DNA of 64,000 nucleotides from the NCBI RefSeq assembly GCF_000812865.1, contig NZ_JSYL01000008.1, positions 41,167 through 105,166 on the forward strand. The letters run 5' to 3'. Under the pieces are notes generated by a model. That model was not told the DNA's origin. It ran no database searches and saw only the letters and a list, made by a program, of their open reading frames with translations. The position numbers were made by a program, and so were the translations under genes. This DNA is from Kaistella jeonii. Its GTDB lineage: Bacteria > Bacteroidota > Bacteroidia > Flavobacteriales > Weeksellaceae. Shown here piece after piece: positions 17,768 through 26,020 of this stretch. Positions within the stretch are counted from its first letter, which is position 1. Every line of letters begins with the position of its first letter.

Positions 17768-17832
17768 ATAAGTAATTGGTAATGAGTAATTGCGTTATGT
17801 TTATTACTTATTATTCATTGTTTATTACTTAT
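17768..17832. repeat. AT-rich inverted/direct repeats between dapB and lepB
   Basis: ATAAGTAAT (17768-17776) is matched by inverted copies ATTACTTAT at 17803-17811 and 17824-17832; GTAATTGGTAATGAGTAATT in between repeats the GTAAT unit. The last copy overlaps the dapB stop codon. It could fold into a hairpin but lacks a U-tract, so I do not call it a terminator. Confidence 0.4.
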
Positions 17833-18532
17833 CAAAGAGGACGTCTTTCATGGAGAAATTTCCTCTTTTTCCCTGAATCCATTCGGCAGCGATCACTGCT
17901 CCAACCGCAAAACCGTTTCTGTTGAAAGCGGTGTGTTTAATTTCAATTTCATCGACTTCACTTTTATAAAAAACGCTGTGTGTTCCGGGAACTTCATCTT
18001 CGCGCACCGAAAAAATTCCTAACTCACTGTCTTTTGTTTCCTCCTGTTTCCAGGCATCAAATCTTGGATCATTATTGATTATTCCTTCCGCTAAAGTAAT
18101 GGCTGTTCCGCTTGGCGCATCTTTTTTTTGGGTGTGATGAATTTCTTCTAACTGAACCTGATATTCGCTGAAATTCTTCATCAGATCTGCCAGCTTTTCA
18201 TTTAAAGCAAAAAATAAATTCACGCCTAAACTGAAGTTAGAACCGTATAAGAAAGCAGTATTATTTTCGACTGCCATTTTCTCAATTTCCGGTTTTTGAT
18301 CGAGCCAGCCTGTTGTCCCGCAAATGACAGGAATTTGATTTTCGAGACAGAATTTGATATTATCAAAAGCTACTTCCGGATTCGAAAATTCGATGGCAAC
18401 ATCGGGATTATTTAAGTTTTCTAACGTTGGAGTTTCATTGAGTTGAGCTACGATTTCGTGACCTCTTTTGGTGGCAATTTCTCCAATTATTTTGCCCATT
18501 TTTCCGTAACCAACTAATGCTATTTTCATCAT
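17825..18532 (-). CDS. dapB: 4-hydroxy-tetrahydrodipicolinate reductase
   Basis: NAD(P)H enzyme of lysine and diaminopimelate synthesis, cytoplasmic. 235 residues, typical of the short Bacteroidota form. Nucleotide-binding VGYGKMGKIIGE at the N-terminus, VICGTTGW, substrate motif EIHHTQKKDAPSGTAITLAE with catalytic His and Lys. Two ATG codons are adjacent (MMKIALVGYG); the second (18529) starts the conserved part. It belongs to the DUF5683-dapB-lepB string, 27 bases after the upstream gene. Confidence 0.95.
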   Translation of the reverse strand: MMKIALVGYGKMGKIIGEIATKRGHEIVAQLNETPTLENLNNPDVAIEFSNPEVAFDNIKFCLENQIPVICGTTGWLDQKPEIEKMAVENNTAFLYGSNFSLGVNLFFALNEKLADLMKNFSEYQVQLEEIHHTQKKDAPSGTAITLAEGIINNDPRFDAWKQEETKDSELGIFSVREDEVPGTHSVFYKSEVDEIEIKHTAFNRNGFAVGAVIAAEWIQGKRGNFSMKDVLFDK

Positions 18533-18559
18533 TTTGAACGTAAAAACGTTTGCTTTTAA

Positions 18560-19189
18560 TTAAAAATTATAACTTAAACTTAAACCAGCTTTTGAATTTT
18601 GCTGGGAAAACTCATCGAAAATAACCGTGGGTTTAAGTGCCAAATCGGGATCTTTTCTTCCTTCATATAAATGAGCATCTACGACTGCATCTACAATATT
18701 TAAAACATAAATCAAAGCCGTAACTGCGATCGCATAATCTCGCTGCCTTTGTGCACGGTCCTGAGTTCTTCCCAAAGCTTCCGCTGTAATTCCAGGAATC
18801 TCTGAAAACTCATGCGGTTGTCCGTTGAGTTGTGCAATAAAAGCATTTCGGTATCTCGTATATTGTTTTTGATTCCAAAGCGTGATTCCGATTCCTGTTC
18901 CAATTCCGCCCCAAACAATGGGGATTTTCCAGTATTTCTTATTGTAATATTGTCCAAGTCCCGGCAAAACTGCGGAATACAATCCGGCTTTCGTAGGATT
19001 AAATCTCATGGCTTTTACCGGAGCGTTCGCCTCCCGAATATCGGTTAAAACTTCCATTTCCGCTTTTGGTTTCTTCGTAGAAATAGAATCGGTGGGATAA
19101 TTTTCAACCCGAATTGTATCGTTTCGATTAACCTGAGCGAAACAGTTCAGGGATAATAAAAGAAGGAAAATCAGAGTAAGTTTCTTCAT
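18560..19189 (-). CDS. DUF5683-family membrane protein
   Basis: 209 residues with signal MKKLTLIFLLLLSLNCFAQ. Block PTKAGLYSAVLPGLGQYYNKKYWKIPIVWGG is the DUF5683 signature of Bacteroidota, followed by two membrane segments (IPIVWGGIGTGIGITLW; AIAVTALIYVLNIVDAVVDAHLY). Ends in SLSYNF, an outer-membrane-like aromatic end. Function unknown. Its start directly abuts the parB stop (19190), so the genes are probably translationally coupled; the parA-parB-DUF5683-dapB-lepB order recurs in the phylum. Confidence 0.85.
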   Translation of the reverse strand: MKKLTLIFLLLLSLNCFAQVNRNDTIRVENYPTDSISTKKPKAEMEVLTDIREANAPVKAMRFNPTKAGLYSAVLPGLGQYYNKKYWKIPIVWGGIGTGIGITLWNQKQYTRYRNAFIAQLNGQPHEFSEIPGITAEALGRTQDRAQRQRDYAIAVTALIYVLNIVDAVVDAHLYEGRKDPDLALKPTVIFDEFSQQNSKAGLSLSYNF

Positions 19190-20077
19190 CTATTTAAAGT
19201 GTGAAAGAATATTTTCAAGTTCTTCTTCATTTTTGAAATCGAGGACTATTTTACCTTTCTTGCCATTTGCAGCGGTTTTTATCTCAACCTTCACTTCTAA
19301 TAGATCAGCAAGGTTTTTTTCTGCTTTTTTAAAATGATTTGGAATCGTTGCCTTTGATTTCTTTGCCGTTTCTTTAGGATTTTTCAGAAGGTTTGATTCT
19401 TCCTCGGCCTGTCTTACGCTCCAGTTATTTTTTACAATTTTTTGAAAAAGTTCGTCTTGAATTTCTTTTTCCTCCAAACTAAGGATAGCTCTGCCGTGAC
19501 CAGCCGAAATCTCTCCACTTCTAATGGCATTTTGCATATCAGGATTTAACCTCAACAAGCGAATTGAATTGGTAATTGTACTTCTTTCCTTCCCAATTCG
19601 TTGGCTCAAATTTTCCTGAGTCATGCCGATTTCTTCGAGCAATCTTTGATAAGTCAAAGCGATTTCGATGGCGTCTAAATCTTCTCTCTGGATGTTTTCA
19701 ACCAATGCCATTTCCAGCAATTCCTGATCATTAACCAAACGAATATAAGCCGGAAGCGTTTCTAAACCTGCGATTTTACTGGCACGAAAACGTCTCTCTC
19801 CCGAAATAATTTCGAATTTGTTGCCGTCTTTTCTTAAAGTAATCGGTTGAATTACACCCAGATTTTTAATGGACTGCGCTAAATCTGCAAGTGCTTTTTC
19901 ATCAAAGTAAGTTCTTGGTTGTGAAGCATTTGGATAAATGTCTTCCAGCGCTACTTCTACAATATTTCCTACAAATTTATCTGCACCTTCGTCCGTTGCA
20001 GAATTGACCGATGCTTTGGATTCTGCACTTAAAATTGCGCCCAAACCACGTCCCATTGCTCTTTTTTTGTCTTTCAT
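19190..20077 (-). CDS. parB: Chromosome partitioning protein ParB
   Basis: CTPase-type DNA clamp that loads at parS. 295 residues from MKDKKRAMGRGLGAILS. ParB/Sulfiredoxin-fold part: ISGERRFRASKIAGLETLPA (GERRxRA box) and ENIQREDLDAIEIALTYQRL; HTH domain with MTQENLSQRIGKERSTITNSIRLLRL; C-terminal dimer region ends IVLDFKNEEELENILSHFK. A frame extension to 20095 starts with TTG and adds six residues; the ATG at 20077 is preferred. 58 bases after parA. Confidence 0.95.
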   Translation of the reverse strand: MKDKKRAMGRGLGAILSAESKASVNSATDEGADKFVGNIVEVALEDIYPNASQPRTYFDEKALADLAQSIKNLGVIQPITLRKDGNKFEIISGERRFRASKIAGLETLPAYIRLVNDQELLEMALVENIQREDLDAIEIALTYQRLLEEIGMTQENLSQRIGKERSTITNSIRLLRLNPDMQNAIRSGEISAGHGRAILSLEEKEIQDELFQKIVKNNWSVRQAEEESNLLKNPKETAKKSKATIPNHFKKAEKNLADLLEVKVEIKTAANGKKGKIVLDFKNEEELENILSHFK

Positions 20078-20135
20078 TTTTATAAATAATTTCAATAGAC
20101 ATGAATTCTTAAATTCAAATCAATAAAATAAGTTT

Positions 20136-20909
20136 CTAATTCTTAACTAAACTTTCATTTTTCAGCAAAACTTCCTCAGCTAACTGAAGATACTGAATCG
20201 CACCTTTGCTTTCTGCATCGTAATTTAAGATGCTTTCACCAAAACTCGGTGCTTCACTTAAACGGACATTTCTACTGATAATTGTTTCGAAAACCATTTC
20301 CGGAAAATGCGAATTCACCTCTTCAACAACTTGATTCGACAGTCTTAGACGGGAATCATACATCGTTAAAAGCAAACCCTCAATATCTAAATCTTTGTTA
20401 TGAATTTTCTGCACATTTTTGATGGTATTCAGAAGTTTACCCAAACCTTCCAATGCAAAATATTCACATTGAATAGGAATAATTATAGAATCAGCCGCAG
20501 TTAAAGCATTAATGGTGATTAAACCTAAACTCGGAGCGCAGTCAATAATAATATAATCGTAATCATCTCTGATTGATTTCAGCGCTTCCTTCAGCATGTA
20601 TTCTCGATTTTCACGATCTACCAATTCAATTTCAGCAGCGACCAGATCGATGTGAGAAGGAATAATATCAAGGTTTGGAGAAGCTGTTTTTTGGATGCAT
20701 TTTTTAGCATTTTCGCTATGTTCCAAAAGGTTGTAGGTGGAAAAATTAGATTGCTCAATTCCCAAACCTGAAGTTGCATTAGCTTGTGGATCAGCATCGA
20801 TCAACAAAATTTTCTTTTCCAAAACTCCCAATGCGGCGGCTAAATTAATGGCGGTTGTTGTTTTACCAACACCACCTTTTTGATTTGCAACACCTATAAT
20901 TTTAGCCAT
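20136..20909 (-). CDS. parA: Chromosome partitioning ATPase ParA/Soj
   Basis: 257 residues. Deviant Walker A KGGVGKTTTAINLA, Walker B-like DYIIIDCAPSLG, and PIQCEYFALEGL in the switch region. Partner of ParB in origin segregation. Start ATG 20909 lies 20 bases after a -7 box. It heads the parA-parB-DUF5683 block. Confidence 0.96.
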   Translation of the reverse strand: MAKIIGVANQKGGVGKTTTAINLAAALGVLEKKILLIDADPQANATSGLGIEQSNFSTYNLLEHSENAKKCIQKTASPNLDIIPSHIDLVAAEIELVDRENREYMLKEALKSIRDDYDYIIIDCAPSLGLITINALTAADSIIIPIQCEYFALEGLGKLLNTIKNVQKIHNKDLDIEGLLLTMYDSRLRLSNQVVEEVNSHFPEMVFETIISRNVRLSEAPSFGESILNYDAESKGAIQYLQLAEEVLLKNESLVKN

Positions 20910-20928
20910 TCTGTACGATTTTAATCAC

Positions 20929-20936
20929 CAAAAATA
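20929..20936 (-). promoter_or_regulatory. -7 promoter element for parA
   Basis: Minus-strand TATTTTTG (TAnnTTTG), 20 bases upstream of the parA ATG. Confidence 0.5.
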
Positions 20937-21020
20937 CACTTTTTTCTGATTTTCAGAGGATTCATAAACCTTCACTTTACGTTAAAGTATTGTTAATTAA
21001 TAGTTTAAGCAATAAAAAAA

Positions 21021-21051
21021 TTATCCACAAAAGTGAATCTTTTGTGGATAA
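21021..21051 (-). terminator. Rho-independent terminator of the TonB gene
   Basis: Perfect 13-bp stem TTATCCACAAAAG / CTTTTGTGGATAA with loop TGAAT, 30 bases after the TonB-family stop, with seven A bases at 21014-21020 that become the U-tract. Confidence 0.85.
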
Positions 21052-21080
21052 CTATCAATGTGAAATAGATATAAATGATT

Positions 21081-21893
21081 TTACTCAAATTGCATTGAAA
21101 TTGGAAAATTGAAATAGCTTCTTACATTCTCCCCATTCCATTTTGCAGGCATCCATTTTCCTTTTATATTTTTAACGGTATTTTCTGCTTCTTTATTAAA
21201 TTTTGAATTAGGTCCTTTCGCTGTAATACTTGAAATAGAACCGTCTTTTTCGACAATAAAAGTGACCGTAGTTTTTAACAGATCGCCAGTTCCATCAAAA
21301 TTTCCCGCATTAAAATTTTGTGTCACTTTAGATCTAAATGCATTGATTCCACCATTGAAAATTGCTTCAGTATCTACTTTATCTACTGGATTATTATTAA
21401 TTGGTTTAGGAACCACGGGAACAGGTATTGTGGTATGTTCCACAATTACTGGCGCCGAAATAGTAACTGGCGGAGTCCCGATCACATTATCTGTACCAAT
21501 TCTCGCATTATTTGTTGCACTTAATGGTGTTGCAGGAGTTTCAATTCTTGGATTTCTTACCGGTGTCGGAATTTCCAATTTCACTGTACTTTCAATAACT
21601 CTTGGAGGAACTATTGGCGTTACGACAACAGGAATTTCATCAGGAGGCAATTGTACCGGCGTAAATGTAAGTCCTCCAGAATCAGAATCAACTACAGCTG
21701 GAGTTTGAAAAGAATTGATTATTAAGGGCGTAATTGCTAAAGTAGCAAAAAATGCTACACCAATAAACAATGCTTTTGTGAGGTTATGAGCTTCATCACT
21801 ACGCATTACGTAAGCACCGTAATTCTTGTTCCGGTTTTCGAAAAGAATTTCATTGAAGCGATATTCTTTTTCAGAGCTTAAAAAATTTTTCAT
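21081..21893 (-). CDS. TonB-family energy transducer
   Basis: 270 residues. Cytoplasmic N-terminus NEILFENRNKNYGAYVMRSD, as in Bacteroidota TonB proteins; one membrane segment (about 43-61, ALFIGVAFFATLAITPLII); Pro/Val/Thr-rich periplasmic stretch (PVQLPPDEIPVVVTPIVPPR); C-terminal TonB domain with VTFIVEKDGSISSITAKG and a terminal FNFPISMQFE. It transmits proton-motive force to outer-membrane receptors; no ExbBD or receptor lies beside it. It is divergent from the accessory trio. Confidence 0.92.
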   Translation of the reverse strand: MKNFLSSEKEYRFNEILFENRNKNYGAYVMRSDEAHNLTKALFIGVAFFATLAITPLIINSFQTPAVVDSDSGGLTFTPVQLPPDEIPVVVTPIVPPRVIESTVKLEIPTPVRNPRIETPATPLSATNNARIGTDNVIGTPPVTISAPVIVEHTTIPVPVVPKPINNNPVDKVDTEAIFNGGINAFRSKVTQNFNAGNFDGTGDLLKTTVTFIVEKDGSISSITAKGPNSKFNKEAENTVKNIKGKWMPAKWNGENVRSYFNFPISMQFE

Positions 21894-21933
21894 TTTGTAA
21901 ATATTAAAAAATTAAAAAAATTGGAAATTGTTA

Positions 21934-21975
21934 TTTTGATATGTTAATTTCAATAACATTAAAAACATATCAAAA
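21934..21975. repeat. 12-bp inverted repeat upstream of the TonB gene
   Basis: Arms TTTTGATATGTT (21934-21945) and AACATATCAAAA (21964-21975), perfect, 18-base spacer, 41 bases upstream of the TonB ATG. It may be an operator for a dimeric regulator or a leader hairpin. No regulator can be named. Confidence 0.5.
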
Positions 21976-22365
21976 AATAAACCAAATTATTGATAATTAT
22001 GAACATATATTATTCAATTCATAACAAAATGAAAATCTATAAAGATGTGTTTGTACCTGACGTGTAGTAATTAATAAATCATCTTACAACACTTAGCAGC
22101 AATATTATTATTAATAAGTTATTATTTTACTCACTATTGAACTATTATCCATAAAATATTTAATGCTAATCCGTCAATTATAAAGAGGTTTTATGGATTT
22201 AATCAACTGAATATTAGCTATAAAAGAAAATTTATAAACTGATTATACAATTAAATATTTTTCTTATTTAAAGCATATCATTAAAATTAAATGCTTAATT
22301 TTGAGTTGATTAAGAAACAATAGGTGTTTTAGCCCTTATAAAAACAGATAAAACACGCTTCATTT

Positions 22366-22381
22366 ACGGGGAAAACACCGT
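22366..22381. promoter_or_regulatory. Candidate operator dyad upstream of the trio
   Basis: ACGGGGAAAACACCGT is a near-palindrome (arms ACGGgG / CaCCGT) lying 22 bases before the -7 element, where the -33 box should sit. This placement suits a transcription factor that activates or blocks the trio promoter. Confidence 0.4.
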
Positions 22382-22403
22382 GGATTACATCAAACACTTC
22401 AAT

Positions 22404-22411
22404 TAAATTTG
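22404..22411 (+). promoter_or_regulatory. -7 promoter element for the accessory trio
   Basis: TAAATTTG, exact TAnnTTTG, 66 bases before the ATG of the first gene. No good -33 TTG element is visible; the dyad occupies that place, which hints at activator dependence. Confidence 0.5.
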
Positions 22412-22476
22412 CCAATGAAAAATATCGGGGTAGCTGAAAACCGAATAGAGTAAGCGAAAAAAACTAAAAAAAAACC

Positions 22477-24075
22477 ATGCCGACACAAGAAGATCTAACA
22501 AAAGACTTTATGGGCCAATTAATTGGTAAAGTCTATGACACGTTAACGAACAACAACCCAGAAAGTTTGGGACCAAACAATTTTATCGCTTTCGATCCCA
22601 TCGGAAAAGTTTTGATGAGCAACTCTTTTGATTTTGCAATCAATGGAATATTTGGTGTACCACAGAAACCTAAAGCGATTTTAGACAGTAAAGGAAATCA
22701 AGTTTTAGACGCAAACGGAAAACCACAATTTGATATGGTTGATTATCAAAACATGGTGAATTCAACAAAAAACGGAAATTTCTTAAAAATGGAGCAGTTC
22801 GCTGCCATTACTGATGAAGTTCATGATGGCGTTCCTGCATTGCTTCCGAGTGGAAAAGGTCGCGCCTTTGCAATATTTAATCCTACTGGAAAGTCAATTT
22901 CAAAAGGTTATGGCGATCTGATGGATTGGTGCGAAGTTGCAGATTCTATAATCGATCCGAAAGTTGAAGCAAAACTTGCTAAAATGCGGGATAAATTATC
23001 AAAAACAAAAGTGCTGAAAAATCCGGAATATGATCCGGAAGAAATTGAAAGTGACACTAATTTAAAAATGATTACTCAGACTTTTATTTCGCAGATGTAC
23101 AAAAAATATTTAGAGTATGCGATCAAATACACCGATGTTTTAGAAACCAATAACGCAATACGGGTTTCCGCAGATAATGGTGATTCCGACGCTGCTGCAC
23201 AAATTTCAATTGATGGGAAGAATATGAAAAAGAGGGAAGATATGGCTCTTCAAGCTTGGAATGCAATGGGCTTCAAGGAATCGGTTGAGCAAATGCAAAA
23301 CTATATTGGTGAAGTCGAAGCAAAAAGCATTCTTACCTTAAAAAAAAGACTGGAGAAAGAATACAGAAATAATCTGCGGACAAAAATATTAGAATATACC
23401 GACTATTCCGTCTCCTCGCCAATTCCTGCAGAAGCAATTAAACTGTCTTCTGGCTGGACAAAATTTGATTCAAAAAGCGTGGCATCATCAAGCAGCTATA
23501 ATCGTTCTGTACACGATGCTTCTGTGAAAGCTGGTTTCAATGCCTTATTCGTAAAAGGAAATGCGGGATCTAATTTTAATAGAGACAGCATGAACAGCAA
23601 TTTCTCCAGTGATGATTTTAGTTTTAGTTTCAAAATCGGAAAAGTTGCGGTAGCGAGAGGTTGGCTAAACCAAAATTTCTTGGAATCTAAATACTGGAGA
23701 TTAGCGGATAATTCACCACAAACCCGTAGCCAACAAGTCCTTAGTGACGGAAACGGACAAGGACTTTTACCTTCACTCATCACTGAATTGATCATGGTAA
23801 AAGATGTTTCCTTTAAATTTAACACCCAGTCCTCTAATTATTCTAAAATCAAAACGCATTTTGATGCAGGTGGTGGTTTCAGTTTCGGACCCTTTTTTAA
23901 TTCGAGTGCGAAATATTCTTATGATAACACCAATATTCAATCAAATTCTCAATTTAAGAACGGAGAATTAAGTTCACCAGATATTTCAATAATTGGCTAC
24001 AAATGCCGAATACTACCAAAGTCGCCGAATACTGATTCAAGCATCAAAAAATTTGTAAGCGCGACAGATTCATAA
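22477..24075 (+). CDS. Uncharacterised large protein A of the accessory trio
   Basis: 532 residues, no signal peptide or membrane segment. Residues 1-150 form a domain with no family I know; 160-305 is helical, rich in Lys/Glu. Landmarks in order: W261-x3-G265-x-K267-x3-E271; SGW (325-327); Ser-rich 336-345; SFSFKIGKVAVARGWLNQNF with R394 and W396; W407; SDG (423-425); LLPSLITELIM. The same landmarks recur in protein B in the same order with near-equal spacing. C-terminal part is Gly/Ser/Phe-rich (GGGFSFGPFFNSSAKYSY). I have an impression of similar uncharacterised proteins in bacteria and fungi but cannot name a family. A strong terminator follows at once, so it is probably made in excess over B and the muramidase. 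Confidence 0.85.
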   Translation: MPTQEDLTKDFMGQLIGKVYDTLTNNNPESLGPNNFIAFDPIGKVLMSNSFDFAINGIFGVPQKPKAILDSKGNQVLDANGKPQFDMVDYQNMVNSTKNGNFLKMEQFAAITDEVHDGVPALLPSGKGRAFAIFNPTGKSISKGYGDLMDWCEVADSIIDPKVEAKLAKMRDKLSKTKVLKNPEYDPEEIESDTNLKMITQTFISQMYKKYLEYAIKYTDVLETNNAIRVSADNGDSDAAAQISIDGKNMKKREDMALQAWNAMGFKESVEQMQNYIGEVEAKSILTLKKRLEKEYRNNLRTKILEYTDYSVSSPIPAEAIKLSSGWTKFDSKSVASSSSYNRSVHDASVKAGFNALFVKGNAGSNFNRDSMNSNFSSDDFSFSFKIGKVAVARGWLNQNFLESKYWRLADNSPQTRSQQVLSDGNGQGLLPSLITELIMVKDVSFKFNTQSSNYSKIKTHFDAGGGFSFGPFFNSSAKYSYDNTNIQSNSQFKNGELSSPDISIIGYKCRILPKSPNTDSSIKKFVSATDS

Positions 24076-24084
24076 TTCATATTG

Positions 24085-24118
24085 ATCAGCAGAAAACAGC
24101 AGTTTTCTGCTGATTTTT
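24085..24118 (+). terminator. Strong terminator/attenuator between trio genes A and B
   Basis: Perfect 13-bp stem ATCAGCAGAAAAC / GTTTTCTGCTGAT, AGCA loop, followed by a T run to 24118. It lies 9 bases after the stop of A and 14 bases before the ATG of B. As there is no room for a promoter after it, B and the muramidase must rely on read-through or a promoter inside A. Confidence 0.85.
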
Positions 24119-24131
24119 AAAAACTAAAACC

Positions 24132-26000
24132 ATGAAATATTATATCGCAGTTTACGAAAAACTGAGAGAGATCTATCTTTCTCAGGGCGCAATGGAAAAT
24201 GATCTACCCATGATTTGTCCTTCTTTGCGGATGTATGAAAATGAAGACTTAGAACTTCTGAAACCAGCCTCTTTGCTTAATGATGAACAGAAAAAAACAG
24301 AATCTATTCTTAAAAAGCAAAACATTTCTTATGAATTAAATTCGGTTCCTATTTCCGCCTATTTTTGGGATCTTAATGTTAACACCGCACTTTTTGATAT
24401 TTACCGGGATATTTTAGATCACAGTAACATTCGAGATTTCGAGCAAAATTTTATGCGGATTTCTGTGAGTTCAAGTACAGTTCTTAATGATGCTAAAAAT
24501 GCAGATACCAAAGAATACAAAAACTATAAAAAATACAGAATTGCGTATGATTCCGCATTAGAAAAAATCACAGATCATTTATCAACATTCGAAGATTTAA
24601 CGACAGATGAAGAAAAAATGAACTGGAAAGATCAATTTTTGAGCATGAATAATTTAAAGGAATTGGCAATGTCTGAGTGGAAAGTTAGAGGTTCCAAAGA
24701 TTTTATTGAAAAAGAATTGACAAGAATTAACGCCAATTCTGATGCTGATCTCTATTTGGCAATGTCACGTGATGCAAAATTCTCCTTCGATTCGGCCGAA
24801 AGAACAGATATTAATACTTTTTCCGCAATACATGACATCAATTTTATTCCGTATGACTTTATGGAAAATGAATCTGGATGGAATTCTTTAAAACTAAATA
24901 AGCAGGAAATGGAGACCCTTTATCTTGCCGCAAAAAACAGCAATCAAAATCTATCTGCAGAAATTTTATCCATTGATTATGATGAAAACGGAATTGAATC
25001 CATCGAAGTAGATTATAGTTTTGTACACTTAAAACGATCTTGGTTTAATAAAAATTTTATGCTTTCTCCCTTTTTTGAATGGAAAGAAAGCAAACCAATT
25101 TCAGATGGTGTTACCATTTCAGATGGATTTAAGCTTCCTGCCATTACTAAAACCATGATGCTCATCAAAAATCTAAAAATAATTTTAGATTCTTCTGTTA
25201 GCTCAACTGATGTGAATGATCCTAACAAACTCATTTTTTTTGGACCAATGATCATGAAGCAGCAACTCTTCATTAACAAAAATAATAACGAAAGATTTCT
25301 GAAAGTAGTCACCGATAAAAAAATGTTGCAATCTGACCAGCTTTCCTATTTGTCCAAAAAAGCTACGCCTCAAACCGTCAATATTCGAATTCCAGGAAAG
25401 AGACCACAAATTTTTGAAAGTACAACAGGCGATCCAGTTATACCCGTCTTTAACACGATAAAAGTTGATCGAATGAAAATGGGAACTGTTTTAACTTCCA
25501 GACAAACTTTTAATGTAGGATCTCCACTTCAGGTTGAACCAAGACGACCAGTGACGCCGCTTCCTAATCCCGTTGAACCCATTGTTCCAAAAACAATTCC
25601 AACAAATATTAAGCTTATTTCTGCGATTTTCGTTCCACTGAATTTACCAATATTTCAGCATTTATCCAATGTAACTTTTCGGATTATTGATAACAAAAAT
25701 AATGAACCAGTCTATAAGTGCAATATTTCCATCATTGGGACCAACAGTAATAATGAGAGCAACAGAATTTTTAATATTGAGTCTGACCAAAGTGGCAGCA
25801 TCTCTCAAAATTTACCGATTGGTGACTATAATATCAGTTTTAGAATTGATGAATACGCAGTTTTAGAGGCTAAATTTAATGTTCCCAATACCAATCCTTT
25901 AACTCTGGAATATAAACTGCAGCGGAAACAAATTCAATTTAAATCATTTTTCCTTATCGGTATGATCTGTGAAAAAATGCCCAAAATACCTGCTACTTAA
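24132..26000 (+). CDS. Uncharacterised large protein B of the accessory trio, with C-terminal carboxypeptidase-regulatory-like domain
   Basis: 622 residues, no signal peptide. Residues 1-360 share the landmarks of protein A: W183-x3-G187-x-K189-x3-E193, SGW (248-250), KRSWFNKNF with R302 and W304 (A has ARGWLNQNF), W317, SDG (330-332), then LPAITKTMMLIKN. Next comes a Pro-rich hinge around 470-500 (RRPVTPLPNPVEPIVP), then a beta-sandwich-like C-terminus (about 525-600) with FRIIDNKNNEPVYKCNISI, SDQSGSISQNLPIGDYNISF, the pattern of carboxypeptidase-regulatory/Cna-B-like domains. No enzyme motif seen. 20 bases before the muramidase gene. Function unknown; a structural or binding role fits better than catalysis. 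Confidence 0.85.
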   Translation: MKYYIAVYEKLREIYLSQGAMENDLPMICPSLRMYENEDLELLKPASLLNDEQKKTESILKKQNISYELNSVPISAYFWDLNVNTALFDIYRDILDHSNIRDFEQNFMRISVSSSTVLNDAKNADTKEYKNYKKYRIAYDSALEKITDHLSTFEDLTTDEEKMNWKDQFLSMNNLKELAMSEWKVRGSKDFIEKELTRINANSDADLYLAMSRDAKFSFDSAERTDINTFSAIHDINFIPYDFMENESGWNSLKLNKQEMETLYLAAKNSNQNLSAEILSIDYDENGIESIEVDYSFVHLKRSWFNKNFMLSPFFEWKESKPISDGVTISDGFKLPAITKTMMLIKNLKIILDSSVSSTDVNDPNKLIFFGPMIMKQQLFINKNNNERFLKVVTDKKMLQSDQLSYLSKKATPQTVNIRIPGKRPQIFESTTGDPVIPVFNTIKVDRMKMGTVLTSRQTFNVGSPLQVEPRRPVTPLPNPVEPIVPKTIPTNIKLISAIFVPLNLPIFQHLSNVTFRIIDNKNNEPVYKCNISIIGTNSNNESNRIFNIESDQSGSISQNLPIGDYNISFRIDEYAVLEAKFNVPNTNPLTLEYKLQRKQIQFKSFFLIGMICEKMPKIPAT

Positions 26001-26020
26001 ACCAAAAAAAACTAATAATT

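Larger units (their letters stand above)
21894..22476. other. 583-base AT-rich divergent intergenic region
   Basis: No gene seen. Contents: a 12-bp inverted repeat near the TonB start (21934-21975), an unstructured AT-rich middle (22000-22320), then a 16-base dyad (22366-22381) and a -7 promoter element (22404-22411) directed at the trio. An inverted pair GGTGTTTT (22323-22330) / AAAACACC (22372-22379) overlaps the dyad. Confidence 0.6.
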
